Shown here: piece after piece, positions 1 through 7,495 of the stretch
How positions within the stretch are numbered: position 1 is the stretch's first letter
Layout: the number at the start of each line of letters is the position of its first letter
Assembly: GCF_014359905.1 (NCBI RefSeq)
Contig: NZ_JACIYP010000043.1
Location: 1-43,373 of the forward strand
From: Hoeflea sp.
GTDB lineage: Bacteria > Pseudomonadota > Alphaproteobacteria > Rhizobiales > Rhizobiaceae
Length of the DNA stretch: 43,373 nt
Direction of reading: 5' to 3'
Program-made: the position numbers and the translations under genes
Notes under the pieces: model-generated
What the model saw: the letters and a program-made list of their open reading frames with translations, nothing else
What the model was told of the DNA's origin: nothing
Databases searched by the model: none

Positions 1-158
1 GTGCCCGCGGCGGGCGTCTGCGCCGCCTGCTCGGCCTGCACAGCCTCGGCGGCCAGGCGTTCGCGCTCGATCTTCGGGCTGACATAGAGGAATTGCCAGG
101 CGACGAGGACAAGTACCGACAAGAGGATTGCGACGAAATAATTGCGGTTGTTTTCCAT
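1..158 (-). CDS. yidC: Membrane protein insertase YidC, N-terminal part (cut by window edge)
   Basis: Reading leftward from the ATG at 158, the product begins MENNRNYFVAILLSVLVLVAWQ, the standard YidC/Oxa1 N-terminus: a short polar start followed by one transmembrane helix (about residues 7-25), then FLYVSPKIERERLAAEA, which starts the periplasmic region. YidC inserts and folds inner-membrane proteins, alone or with SecYEG. Only about 52 codons are present; the rest lies left of the window. It starts 3 bp after the rnpA stop, the usual rpmH-rnpA-yidC order, so it is presumably co-transcribed from the promoter at 885-913. Confidence 0.93.
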   Translation of the reverse strand, partial: MENNRNYFVAILLSVLVLVAWQFLYVSPKIERERLAAEAVQAEQAAQTPAAG

Positions 159-161
159 CAC

Positions 162-605
162 TCATTCCTGGTGGCCGGGCTCGGAGCGCCTGGCGTTCTG
201 ATGTTGTCCGGTGTGGCGGGATTTTTCCGCGCGCACAGGTCGTTGCCGTGTCGGTCCGCCGCTTTCGCCGATCCGCTCGGTGAGTGCTGCAATGAGCTTG
301 TCAAACGGAGCGGCCAGCGTATCGCGGCGTGCGACAACCACATAGTCGTGTCCGGGCTTGAAGGGAACCCCTGCAATGTGACGCACGGCTTCTTTGAGAC
401 GGCGGCGCATTCTGTTGCGCTCGACCGAATTGCCCTGTTTTTTCGTCACTGTGTAGCCGATGCGGGGGGGCTGGTCCGGTTTTCCCCTGTCGAGGGTTTC
501 CAGCAGGAAATAGGGTCCGCGCAGGCGTTTGCCCTTCTGCACGGCGAGGAAATCCGGACGGCTCTTGAGCCGCCCGGGTTTCTTGGTGATTTCGTCTTGT
601 GCCAC
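162..605 (-). CDS. rnpA: Ribonuclease P protein component
   Basis: This 147-residue basic protein is the protein subunit of RNase P, which removes the 5' leader from pre-tRNAs together with the M1 RNA. The family signature is visible around residues 44-75: the [28 protein letters not shown] stretch contains the conserved RNR motif. The start chosen is a GTG at 605 (VAQDEITKK); no ATG lies upstream in frame before rpmH, and a purine-rich GAAGAAAG precedes it. The C-terminal 35 residues ([13 protein letters not shown]) are an extension past the usual fold, common in alphaproteobacteria. It lies 35 bp after rpmH. Confidence 0.95.
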   Translation of the reverse strand: MAQDEITKKPGRLKSRPDFLAVQKGKRLRGPYFLLETLDRGKPDQPPRIGYTVTKKQGNSVERNRMRRRLKEAVRHIAGVPFKPGHDYVVVARRDTLAAPFDKLIAALTERIGESGGPTRQRPVRAEKSRHTGQHQNARRSEPGHQE

Positions 606-640
606 GCGATTGTCTTTCTTCGCGGGCCTGCCGTCAGCGA

Positions 641-778
641 TCAGGCCGAGAGACGATTGCGCCCGCGGGCGCGGCGGGCCTGGATGACCTTGCGGCCGCC
701 CTTGGTGGCCATGCGCGCACGGAAGCCGTGGCGACGCTTGCGAACAAGCTTGGATGGTTGGTAAGTACGCTTTGGCAT
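641..778 (-). CDS. rpmH: 50S ribosomal protein L34
   Basis: A 45-codon gene encoding [19 protein letters not shown] followed by [20 protein letters not shown] and RNRLSA, the near-invariant L34 sequence. L34 is a small, very basic protein of the large ribosomal subunit that binds 23S rRNA. Length matches the family (44-46 residues). It is the first gene of the rpmH-rnpA-yidC transcript and has a leader of about 100 nt after the promoter at 885-913. Confidence 0.97.
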   Translation of the reverse strand: MPKRTYQPSKLVRKRRHGFRARMATKGGRKVIQARRARGRNRLSA

Positions 779-1154
779 TTATTTGAATACCGCGGTGTGC
801 GGCCCTTCTTGGAACATCTGCGTTTGGGTGTTCAGTCCGTGAAAAATCGCTCCCGGAAACCGGAAGTTTCCACGGACGAGCGGCTTATAAACGCGTTCAG
901 GGCCAAAAGTCAATGAGCGCCCTTGGGAGCGGCCTTTGGAGCGGCCCTGGAGCGCGGCCCGGGAGAGGCCGTGTCCGAGCCGGCCTTCCATCCTTGTCGG
1001 CGCGCCCCCCGCCATGCCTGCCAGGCGCAAGATGGGGTCACTTCCCTTCACAAGCGGGTGACATGGCGGCTCGGGAGCTTGCCCGCAACCGCCCACTGCG
1101 CCAAGTCTTTATCAAACACCGCACCGGAACCAAGCACAGGATAAAGCCTTCACC
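779..1154. other. Intergenic region between rpmH and DUF547 gene
   Basis: The left part holds the rpmH leader and promoter (885-913). Within the leader is a short inverted repeat, GGAAAC (855-860) and GTTTCC (866-871), with a 5-nt loop. From 914 to 1154 the sequence is GC-rich and I see no gene. It must contain the promoter of the divergent DUF547 gene, but no convincing -35/-10 pair stands out. Confidence 0.6.
885..913 (-). promoter_or_regulatory. Sigma70-type promoter of rpmH-rnpA-yidC
   Basis: On the minus strand a perfect-looking -35 TTGACT (913-908) is followed by a 17-bp spacer and a -10 TTATAA (890-885). Transcription should start near 878, leaving about 100 nt of leader before rpmH. 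The spacing and match are strong; the site is inferred from sequence only. Confidence 0.8.
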
Positions 1155-1964
1155 ATGAATCTTGACCGTCGCACCCTCATCTCGGGAGCCGCCAGCCTCG
1201 CCGCCGCGTCCGTGCTCGGTCCGAACCGGGCTCACGCGGCCTTGACCGGGTTTCGCCCGAGGGGTCAGGGCAGGGTGGATCATTCCGCCTTCGACACACT
1301 GCTCAAGGCCCATGTCCGGCCCGATGCCCAGCGCTACAACCGCGTCGACTACCGCGGCGTCAAGGTAGATCTGGCCGCTCTGAAGGTCTATGTCGCATCG
1401 CTTGAGGCCATGAACCCGGTCCTGCTGTCGCGCAATGAAGCCCATGCCTACTGGATCAACCTCTACAACGCCAAGACGCTGGAGATCGTTGCCGATGCCT
1501 TTCCGGTGAAGTCGATCAAGGCGATCAATCTTGGCGGCTCGTTCCTGTTCGGCTCAGGCCCCTGGAAGGCCAGGCTGATGACCGTCAATGGCGAGAGCCT
1601 CTCGCTCGATGATGTCGAGCACGGGATCGTCCGCGCGCTGTTCAAGGACGGAATGTCCCATTACGGGCTCAACTGCGCCTCCTATTCCTGCCCCAATCTT
1701 GCCACCCGCGCCTTCACCGGCGCCAATGTGGATGCGCTCTTGCGCGAAAATGGCATTGATTATGTCAACCATCCCCGCGGCGTGGCCGTCAGCAATGGCC
1801 GGATCGCCGCCTCCAGGATCTACTCCTGGTACGCCGCTGATTTCGGCGGCAAGGGCAGGCTCAAGGGCCACTGGTCCTCCCTGGCAGATCCACAGAAAGC
1901 GGCAGAGATCGCCCCGGCGACGATTTCCGGCTATGCGTATGACTGGAGCATCAATGCCCTCTGA
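1155..1964 (+). CDS. DUF547 domain-containing secreted protein
   Basis: The 269-residue product begins with a twin-Arg-like signal peptide (MNLDRRTLISGAASLAAASV, cleavage likely near AHA-AL at about residue 29), so it is probably exported to the periplasm. The body matches the DUF547 family: SRNEAHAYWINLYNAKTLEIV at about residues 92-113, then KDGMSHYGLNCASYSCPNLA at about 164-183 with conserved His and Cys residues. The biochemical function of DUF547 is not known to me. The gene is followed 169 bp downstream by a TVP38 gene on the same strand, and may share its transcript. Confidence 0.85.
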   Translation: MNLDRRTLISGAASLAAASVLGPNRAHAALTGFRPRGQGRVDHSAFDTLLKAHVRPDAQRYNRVDYRGVKVDLAALKVYVASLEAMNPVLLSRNEAHAYWINLYNAKTLEIVADAFPVKSIKAINLGGSFLFGSGPWKARLMTVNGESLSLDDVEHGIVRALFKDGMSHYGLNCASYSCPNLATRAFTGANVDALLRENGIDYVNHPRGVAVSNGRIAASRIYSWYAADFGGKGRLKGHWSSLADPQKAAEIAPATISGYAYDWSINAL

Positions 1965-2133
1965 GCCCTTGATGACGTCAAACTCACGCCGCCGTGAGGG
2001 GTGCACGGCTCCGGATCACGCGACTTTGGCAGGAAGCGAGGGATTGTCATTGGCGATGGAAACGACAACCGTCTAATCATCTTCGAGACAAACGCGCGGC
2101 CTTCATGGCGCGGGAGCAGCCCGGAGACACGAC

Positions 2134-2949
2134 ATGACCATTCAATTTCCGATCGGGCAGATGGAAAACACCGTGCCAGACACACCGAAAATGAGGCCTG
2201 CGCCAGGGAATGTCCGAGATGCCGCGGCCGGAAACACCGCGCCCAGATCCTGGCGGCGGTTTCTGCCGCTTGCCATCATCGCCGCCGGTCTCGCCGCCGG
2301 TTATGCTGCCGGTCTTCAGGACTATCTTTCGTTGACCGTGCTCGCCGAGCAGCGCGAGACGCTCAAGGCCTTCGTCGCCGACCACCGCATCGCCTCGATT
2401 CTGGGCTATTTCGTCATCTACACCCTTGCCGTGGCCTTCGCCTTTCCCGCGGCCTCGGTGCTGACGATCTTCGCAGGTTTCGTGTTCGGATGGTGGATCG
2501 CAGGCATTCTCACCGTCTTCGCAGCCACCATCGGCGCTTCGGTGATCTTCCTGGCCGCACGATCGGCATGCGGCGACATGCTGCGCAAGCGCGCCGGGCC
2601 ATTTGTGGCCAGGCTTGCCGATGGCTTTGCCAAAGATGCCTTCGGCTACCTGCTGGCGCTGCGCCTGGCCCCGGTGTTTCCGTTTCTGATCATCAACATC
2701 GCGCCGGCCTTTTGCGGCATCAAGCTGCGCACCTATATGGCAGCGACCTTCCTCGGCATCATTCCGGGTACGCTCGCCTATTCCTGGCTCGGCCAGGGGC
2801 TTGACAGCGTCATCGCCGCAGCCGACGCCGGCGGACGCGAAATTTCGGTCTCGGATCTGGTGACGCCGGAGATCAGCGTCGCCTTTCTCGGGCTTGCAAT
2901 CGTCGCCGCGATCCCCACCCTTATACGGAAGTTGCGCAAGCGCGCGTGA
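2134..2949 (+). CDS. TVP38/TMEM64 (VTT-domain) membrane protein
   Basis: A 271-residue integral membrane protein. Residues about 43-63 form a first helix (LPLAIIAAGLAAGYAAGL); the VTT domain follows from about residue 87 (ASILGYFVIYTLAVAFAFP, then a glycine-rich FAGFVFGWWIAGILTVFAATIGASVIF and an FPFLIINIAPAFCGI loop), ending in a C-terminal helix near 249-262. The family is related to DedA proteins and is often proposed to handle lipids or small solutes; no substrate is known here. A second in-frame ATG lies at 2161. It precedes a disulfide-oxidoreductase gene by 54 bp, a pairing that recurs widely and suggests a joint role. Confidence 0.85.
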   Translation: MTIQFPIGQMENTVPDTPKMRPAPGNVRDAAAGNTAPRSWRRFLPLAIIAAGLAAGYAAGLQDYLSLTVLAEQRETLKAFVADHRIASILGYFVIYTLAVAFAFPAASVLTIFAGFVFGWWIAGILTVFAATIGASVIFLAARSACGDMLRKRAGPFVARLADGFAKDAFGYLLALRLAPVFPFLIINIAPAFCGIKLRTYMAATFLGIIPGTLAYSWLGQGLDSVIAAADAGGREISVSDLVTPEISVAFLGLAIVAAIPTLIRKLRKRA

Positions 2950-3003
2950 GTTGCGCCGGATCGACACTCCGCCAGCGGATCAATCCTACGGAAAGACAGT
3001 TTC

Positions 3004-4434
3004 ATGACCAGCCGATTGACACCTGACATCTGCATCATCGGCGGCGGTTCCGGCGGGCTGTCCGTTGCGGCCGCAGCGGCCGCCTTTGGCGTGAGCGTCG
3101 TGCTGATCGAAAAGGCCAGGATGGGCGGCGACTGCCTCAATTACGGGTGCGTGCCGTCCAAGGCGATGATCGCGGCCGGCAAGCACGCCCGCGCCATAGC
3201 CGAAGCGCCGCAGTTCGGGGTAACGGCGGGCGACGCTGTCGTCAATTTCCGCAAGGTCCATGACCATATCCGTTCCGTCATTGGCGCCATCGCCCCCAAT
3301 GATTCGGTCGAGCGGTTCCGCGCCATGGGCGTCACCGTGATTGAAGCCGAGGCGAAGTTCATCGACAAGACCACTGTGATGGCCGGCGACGCCGAAATCC
3401 GCGCCCGGCGCTATGTCATCGCAACCGGATCCTCGCCCCTGGTGCCGCCGATCCCGGGCCTGGACACGGTCGATTACCTGACCAACGAAACCCTGTTTAC
3501 GCGCACCCGCGCGCCAAGACATCTCGTCATCATCGGCGGCGGGCCGATCGGCATGGAAATGGCCCAGGCGCACCGCAGGCTCGGCGCCGAGGTCACCGTT
3601 GTCGAAGGCGCTCGCGCGCTCGGCAAGGATGATCCGGAACTGGCGGCCATCGTGCTCGACACTGTGCGCGCCGAGGGCGTGACCATTCTCGAGGGCTCTA
3701 AGGTCGCTTCCGTCGAAAAGCGCGGCAAGAGCGGCATCAGGGTCAATTATGAGAGCGAGGCCGGCAACGGAAGTGTCGATGGCAGCGATCTGCTGCTCGC
3801 CGTCGGCCGTCTCGCCAATGTCGAAGGTCTGGGCCTGGATGAGGCTGGGGTCAAGCACGACCGGCGCGGCATCAAGGTCGGCACCAATCTCAGGTCCTCC
3901 AACAGTCGCGTCTATGCCATCGGCGATGTCGCCGGCGGGCTGCAGTTCACCCATGTCGCGAACTATCATGCGGGCCTGGTGGTGCAGCAGATCCTGTTCC
4001 GGCTGCCGGCGAAGGAAAACCGCGACATCATTCCCTGGGTCACTTACACCGATCCCGAACTTGCCCATGTCGGGCTCAGCGAGGCGGAGGCGGCCACGCG
4101 CCATGGCGGGCGGATCTCGATCCTGCGCTGGCCCTATGCCGAGAACGACCGGGCCCAGGCCGAGCGCAAGACCAGGGGCCTCATCAAGATGGTGGTCGAC
4201 CGCAAGGCGCGCATACTCGGGGTCTCCATTGCCGGCGCCGGCGCCGGGGAAATGATCAACATGTGGGCGCTTGCCGTCAGCAACGGCATGACGCTCAAGG
4301 ATGTGCGCGGCTATGTACCGCCTTACCCGACCATGGCCGAAATTGGAAAACGCGCTGCGATTACCTATTATAGTCCTTTGACGCGCAAGCCGTTCGTGCG
4401 CTGGATCGTCCGCTTCCTGAGGCGATTCGGTTAG
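3004..4434 (+). CDS. Mercuric-reductase-like FAD-dependent disulfide oxidoreductase
   Basis: The 476-residue protein is a class I pyridine-nucleotide disulfide oxidoreductase. It has an N-terminal FAD-binding GGGSGG at 13-18, the redox-active GGDCLNYGCVPSKA with Cys44 and Cys49, an NAD(P)-binding GGGPIGMEMA near 179-188, and the second FAD motif VYAIGDVAGG near 301-310. The dimerisation domain ends in an unusual tail: where lipoamide dehydrogenase, glutathione reductase and MerA carry the catalytic His of the HPT motif, this protein reads PYPTMAE (Tyr441, Glu446 kept). No MerA metal-binding Cys pair is seen at the C-terminus, so mercury reduction is not supported. Physiological substrate unknown. 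It lies between the TVP38 and histidine-kinase genes. Confidence 0.88.
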   Translation: MTSRLTPDICIIGGGSGGLSVAAAAAAFGVSVVLIEKARMGGDCLNYGCVPSKAMIAAGKHARAIAEAPQFGVTAGDAVVNFRKVHDHIRSVIGAIAPNDSVERFRAMGVTVIEAEAKFIDKTTVMAGDAEIRARRYVIATGSSPLVPPIPGLDTVDYLTNETLFTRTRAPRHLVIIGGGPIGMEMAQAHRRLGAEVTVVEGARALGKDDPELAAIVLDTVRAEGVTILEGSKVASVEKRGKSGIRVNYESEAGNGSVDGSDLLLAVGRLANVEGLGLDEAGVKHDRRGIKVGTNLRSSNSRVYAIGDVAGGLQFTHVANYHAGLVVQQILFRLPAKENRDIIPWVTYTDPELAHVGLSEAEAATRHGGRISILRWPYAENDRAQAERKTRGLIKMVVDRKARILGVSIAGAGAGEMINMWALAVSNGMTLKDVRGYVPPYPTMAEIGKRAAITYYSPLTRKPFVRWIVRFLRRFG

Positions 4435-4458
4435 GCAGCAAGCGGGAGAGGGGCGGAC

Positions 4459-5937
4459 ATGGCGGACACCAAGGCATCGGACACAGGGTCATCCCGGGCT
4501 GCAAGCGCGCCCAGGGGCATGAGCCTGTCCTCCAAGCTGTTGTGGCTCACGATCCTGTTCGTCATGATCGCCGAAGTTCTCATCTTTGTGCCTTCCGTTG
4601 CCAACACCCGCGTGCGCTGGCTCGCCGAGAGGCTCAACACCGCCGCCGCCGCCGCCGTGGTGATCGACGCCGTCAACGAGATGGAGCTTCCGCAGTCCAT
4701 CCAGGACGGCGCCTTGATGGCCACAGGCACCAAGGCGATCGTGCTGCGCAAGGACGGCGCCTCGCGCATGATCGCCACTGCCGACATGCCCCCCGTCGTC
4801 ACCCACCAGTATGATCTTTCCGCCGTCACCCCGGTGGGCGCCATCATTGATGCGTTCGACACGATCCTGTTTGGCGGCGACCGGGTGATCCGGGTCTACG
4901 GCCCGGTCGCCGATGATCCCGCCATGCAGATCGAACTGGTGCTCGAGGACGCGCCGCTGCGCCATGCCATGCTGATCTATGGCCGCAACGTGTTCCTGTT
5001 GTCGGTGCTGATCTCCATCATCACCGCCAGCCTGGTGTTTTTTGCCATCAACCGCCTGCTGTTCCGCCCGGTGCGCAGGGTGACCGAGAACATGCAGGCC
5101 TTTTCCGAGGATCCGGAAAACCCCAGCAGGATCATTGTTCCCGGCCCGCCGGTGGATGAGTTGAGCGCGGCCGAAGGCCATCTTGCGGCCATGCAGACGC
5201 GGCTGCAGCAGACGCTGAAGGAACAGCGCCATCTCGCCGATCTCGGGCTCGCGGTCTCCAAGATCAATCATGACATGCGCAACATCCTGACCTCGGCGCA
5301 GCTGATGTCGGACCGGCTGGCGATGATCGACGATCCGATGGTCAAGCGCTTTGCGCCCAAGCTGTTGCGCACCATCGACCGGGCGGTGAGCTATTCCGGC
5401 GAGGTGCTCGCCTATGGCAAGGCGCGCGAGGAACAGCCGCGGCGCCGGTTCATCAATCTGGCGACGTTGGCCTGCGAAGTCCGCGATATCGTCACCGAGG
5501 AAACCGAGGCCGCCATCACCTATGTCCTCGATATTGACGAGACGCTCGAGGTGGAAGCCGACAGCGACCAGATGTTCCGGGTGCTCTACAACCTCGTGCG
5601 CAACGCCGTGCAGGCCTTTGGCGCCGATCCCATCGACGATCCGGCGCTGGTGCAGCGCATCATCCTGTCGGCCCGCCGCACGGGCGCCGTTGTCGAGATC
5701 CGGGTCGCAGACACCGGTCCGGGCCTGCCCGCCAAGGCGCGCGAAAACCTGTTCCAGCCCTTCCGCGGCTCCGCCCGCTCAGGCGGAACCGGCCTTGGCC
5801 TGGCGATTGCCCGCGAGCTGGTGATCGCCCATGGCGGATCGATCTCGCTGGATGAGACGGTAACCCAGGGCACAGCCTTCCGCATCGAACTGCCCGATCA
5901 GCCGGTGCCCCTCGACACGTTCCGCGCCCGCGCCTGA
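4459..5937 (+). CDS. Membrane-bound sensor histidine kinase (orphan)
   Basis: The 492-residue protein has a first transmembrane helix at about 26-47, an extracytoplasmic sensor region of about 130 residues, a second helix near 176-199, and a HAMP-like linker. The phospho-acceptor box is KINHDMRNILTSAQ with His271, an HDMRN variant. A HATPase domain follows, with N-box LYNLVRNAVQAF (about 376-387), G1 ADTGPGLP and G2 GGTGLGLAIARE. No response regulator lies beside it, so its partner is elsewhere. It begins 24 bp after the flavoprotein gene and is likely co-transcribed, perhaps sensing a condition relevant to that pair. Confidence 0.9.
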   Translation: MADTKASDTGSSRAASAPRGMSLSSKLLWLTILFVMIAEVLIFVPSVANTRVRWLAERLNTAAAAAVVIDAVNEMELPQSIQDGALMATGTKAIVLRKDGASRMIATADMPPVVTHQYDLSAVTPVGAIIDAFDTILFGGDRVIRVYGPVADDPAMQIELVLEDAPLRHAMLIYGRNVFLLSVLISIITASLVFFAINRLLFRPVRRVTENMQAFSEDPENPSRIIVPGPPVDELSAAEGHLAAMQTRLQQTLKEQRHLADLGLAVSKINHDMRNILTSAQLMSDRLAMIDDPMVKRFAPKLLRTIDRAVSYSGEVLAYGKAREEQPRRRFINLATLACEVRDIVTEETEAAITYVLDIDETLEVEADSDQMFRVLYNLVRNAVQAFGADPIDDPALVQRIILSARRTGAVVEIRVADTGPGLPAKARENLFQPFRGSARSGGTGLGLAIARELVIAHGGSISLDETVTQGTAFRIELPDQPVPLDTFRARA

Positions 5938-6264
5938 TGGCGCAAGGCCGCGCAGGACCGTAGTCCGGAACTCCCCCAAGCGCCGGAAGCCCAGGAAGGT
6001 CCCGTTCCATGATGCCGTGGAGCGAGGGCGCCCGAACTCCTACCCGCCATGATGACCCCGGGACGGAAGTTTCCGAAGCCGTTGAGCGGATCACGACCCG
6101 CCGCGGCGTGCAGCCTGCGCTCGGTCCCGCAAGCGTCGTTTGCCGCTCCCGCCCGGCTGTGGCGATGGAATTTCGCCGGGATCGCTTTTTTCGCCAAATC
6201 CGCTTGCAATCCCCCGCTGTCCGTTTTAGGAGAACGCCTCGCAGGCGACCGACGCCTGCAACGC
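5938..6264 (+). other. Intergenic region between histidine kinase and tRNA-Arg
   Basis: No gene is supported here. The right end contains the likely tRNA promoter (6204-6232) and a leader hairpin, GCAGGCG (6241-6247) with CGCCTGC (6253-6259), loop of 5 nt, directly before the mature tRNA. I found no clean terminator for the kinase gene. Confidence 0.6.
6204..6232 (+). promoter_or_regulatory. Probable promoter of tRNA-Arg
   Basis: TTGCAA at 6204-6209, 17-bp spacer, TAGGAG at 6227-6232. Start of transcription would be near 6239, about 26 nt before the mature tRNA 5' end. The -10 element is only a partial match to consensus. Confidence 0.55.
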
Positions 6265-6341
6265 GCGCCCGTAGCTCAGCTGGATAGAGCACCAGACTAC
6301 GAATCTGGGGGTCAGAGGTTCGAATCCTTTCGGGCGCGCCA
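6265..6341 (+). tRNA. tRNA-Arg (anticodon ACG)
   Basis: A complete cloverleaf can be drawn: acceptor stem GCGCCCG pairing with CGGGCGC (6331-6337), D-arm GCTC...GAGC, anticodon arm CCAGA-CTACGAA-TCTGG with anticodon ACG, T-arm AGAGG-TTCGAAT-CCTTT, then discriminator G and an encoded CCA (6339-6341). ACG (read as ICG after deamination) decodes CGU/CGC/CGA arginine codons. The gene is the integration target of the adjacent island: its 3' part recurs at 13709-13764. Confidence 0.97.
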
Positions 6342-6344
6342 TTT
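6289..6344 (+). repeat. attL-like direct repeat (tRNA-Arg 3' end)
   Basis: The left copy starts in the GC before the anticodon stem and runs through CCA plus TTT. It matches 13709-13764 at 54 of 56 positions; the differences are at 6299 (A versus G) and 6318 (G versus C). This copy belongs to the intact tRNA. Confidence 0.9.
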
Positions 6345-6355
6345 CTTTCAACAAG

Positions 6356-7495
6356 TCAGCTCACGCACTTGCGTGTTTTTTCTCCGTAGTTTGCAGCCGG
6401 TCTCCAAACTCTGTGCTCTTTGCGTTCTTGAACAACGCGACCGCTTCTTCCGCCAGGGTCCGAGTGCGCGCAAGATATGTGTCGAGAATCGTCGTCACTG
6501 TCTTCAACGAGTGGCCGGTGATCGCTGCGATCTGGGTGGCGGTCCGCGGGCTCGAACAATGGTCCGACCGGTGTTTGACGCAGACCATCGCCGTCGCGCT
6601 CGACAAACAGGGCGTTCAACTGCATTTGACGTGCCAGTTCGACGCCCTCACCGATGCCTTTCACCATCAGCACAGTCGCCCATGCATCAGCAGCCATGCA
6701 TGTCTCGGCAATGACCGTGACGGAAGCAGGCGACCGGGCCAGCGGCCCGCCGCGACCTGGATCCATGGTGTGGGACAATCGCTTCGCGCCGACCTCGATC
6801 CAGTGCCGGTAGTCCCCCGAGGTGGCGACAGCGGCATCCTGCAAGGTTACAATCGCCAATGCTTTGCGGGCCGCATAATCCGGGTCCTCGATCGCGATCG
6901 CCCAGGGCGAGCCATCGGGCTGGAGGCCAATCGCCCGCAACTCGCCGTCGATCGACAGCAGCGCGTTGGAAATGTGAAATTGCCTGGCGACCTCGGTCAG
7001 ACGGTCGACGCCGTAACCCTTCGCAATGCCTGACAGGTCCAGCGTCACCGGAGCGCTCTTGCGCGCACGGCGTCCGGACAGGTCTAGCTCCAGAATGTCA
7101 TGCGCCGGACGTCTGGGCGCAGACAGGGCTGCTTGGATACGGGCCGGATCTACAGCCGCAGGGCCAAAGCCCCAGGCCGAAACCGCATCGCCCACGCCAA
7201 TATCAAAGGCTCCGCCAGAAGCCCTGCCAATCGAAAGTGCCTTCTCCAGCACCACCATCAGATGTTGGGGACACTCGACCCAGACACCCGGCGCCGCCGC
7301 ATTCAAACGCATCAGATCGCTATCTGGATTCCAGGTCGACATCTGCTGATCGACCTCGGTCACCGCCGCCGCCATCGCAGCGGTAACCGGGGCCACGTCG
7401 AATTCGGCAGGTGTGTGAAACAGCGCGGACCAGCGTGTGCCCATGGTCTCGCCATTGAGCGCATGGCGCGTGAGATCAGTAAACGTCTTCGGCAT
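6356..7495 (-). CDS. apbE: ApbE-family FMN transferase with a foreign C-terminal tail
   Basis: ApbE enzymes move FMN from FAD onto Thr/Ser of target proteins in extracytoplasmic redox systems. Residues 1-314 are a full ApbE: ETMGTRW at 16-22, NPDSDLMRLN at 56-65, GGAFDIGVGDAVSAWGFGP at 94-112, DLSGIAKGYGVD at 153-164, ATSGDYRHW at 224-232, SHTMDPGRG at 241-249 and the metal-site region MAADAWATVLMV at 267-278. The last ~63 residues have no ApbE character and are the integrase remnant read in a different frame, so the original stop was lost. No signal peptide or lipobox is visible at the N-terminus, unlike many exported ApbEs. It overlaps the reductase gene by 20 bp, so the two are translationally coupled. 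Confidence 0.88.
   Translation of the reverse strand: MPKTFTDLTRHALNGETMGTRWSALFHTPAEFDVAPVTAAMAAAVTEVDQQMSTWNPDSDLMRLNAAAPGVWVECPQHLMVVLEKALSIGRASGGAFDIGVGDAVSAWGFGPAAVDPARIQAALSAPRRPAHDILELDLSGRRARKSAPVTLDLSGIAKGYGVDRLTEVARQFHISNALLSIDGELRAIGLQPDGSPWAIAIEDPDYAARKALAIVTLQDAAVATSGDYRHWIEVGAKRLSHTMDPGRGGPLARSPASVTVIAETCMAADAWATVLMVKGIGEGVELARQMQLNALFVERDGDGLRQTPVGPLFEPADRHPDRSDHRPLVEDSDDDSRHISCAHSDPGGRSGRVVQERKEHRVWRPAANYGEKTRKCVS
6361..6546 (-). pseudogene. Tyrosine recombinase (integrase), C-terminal remnant
   Basis: In this frame the translation from about 6546 reads RTATQIAAITGHSLKTVTTI, then LDTYLARTRTLAEEAVALFK, the typical C-terminal end of phage-type integrases: the ITGHS box is where the catalytic His sits, and the following YL region corresponds to the catalytic Tyr. 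About 60 residues remain; the catalytic core upstream (the Arg, Lys and HxxR region) is gone, replaced by the 3' end of apbE in another frame. It ends with TGA at 6361-6363, 20 bp from the tRNA. It cannot be active. Confidence 0.75.
6362..6381 (+). terminator. Rho-independent terminator of tRNA-Arg, carried by island DNA
   Basis: CACGC (6362-6366) pairs with GCGTG (6371-6375) around an ACTT loop (6 bp if the inner A-T pair is counted), followed directly by six T residues (6376-6381). It lies 20 bp past the tRNA CCA and overlaps the 3' end of the integrase remnant on the other strand, so it lies inside the island. Confidence 0.75.

Noticed and set aside
93..764. 223-residue plus-strand frame over yidC-rnpA-rpmH
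   Set aside because: Antisense shadow of three certain genes.
855..871. Short inverted repeat GGAAAC/GTTTCC in the rpmH leader
   Set aside because: A 6-bp stem is too weak to call a riboswitch or attenuator; noted only in the intergenic entry.
3004..4434. Calling the flavoprotein a true mercuric reductase (MerA)
   Set aside because: No C-terminal vicinal Cys pair, no N-terminal heavy-metal domain, no mer operon nearby, and the HPT His is replaced.
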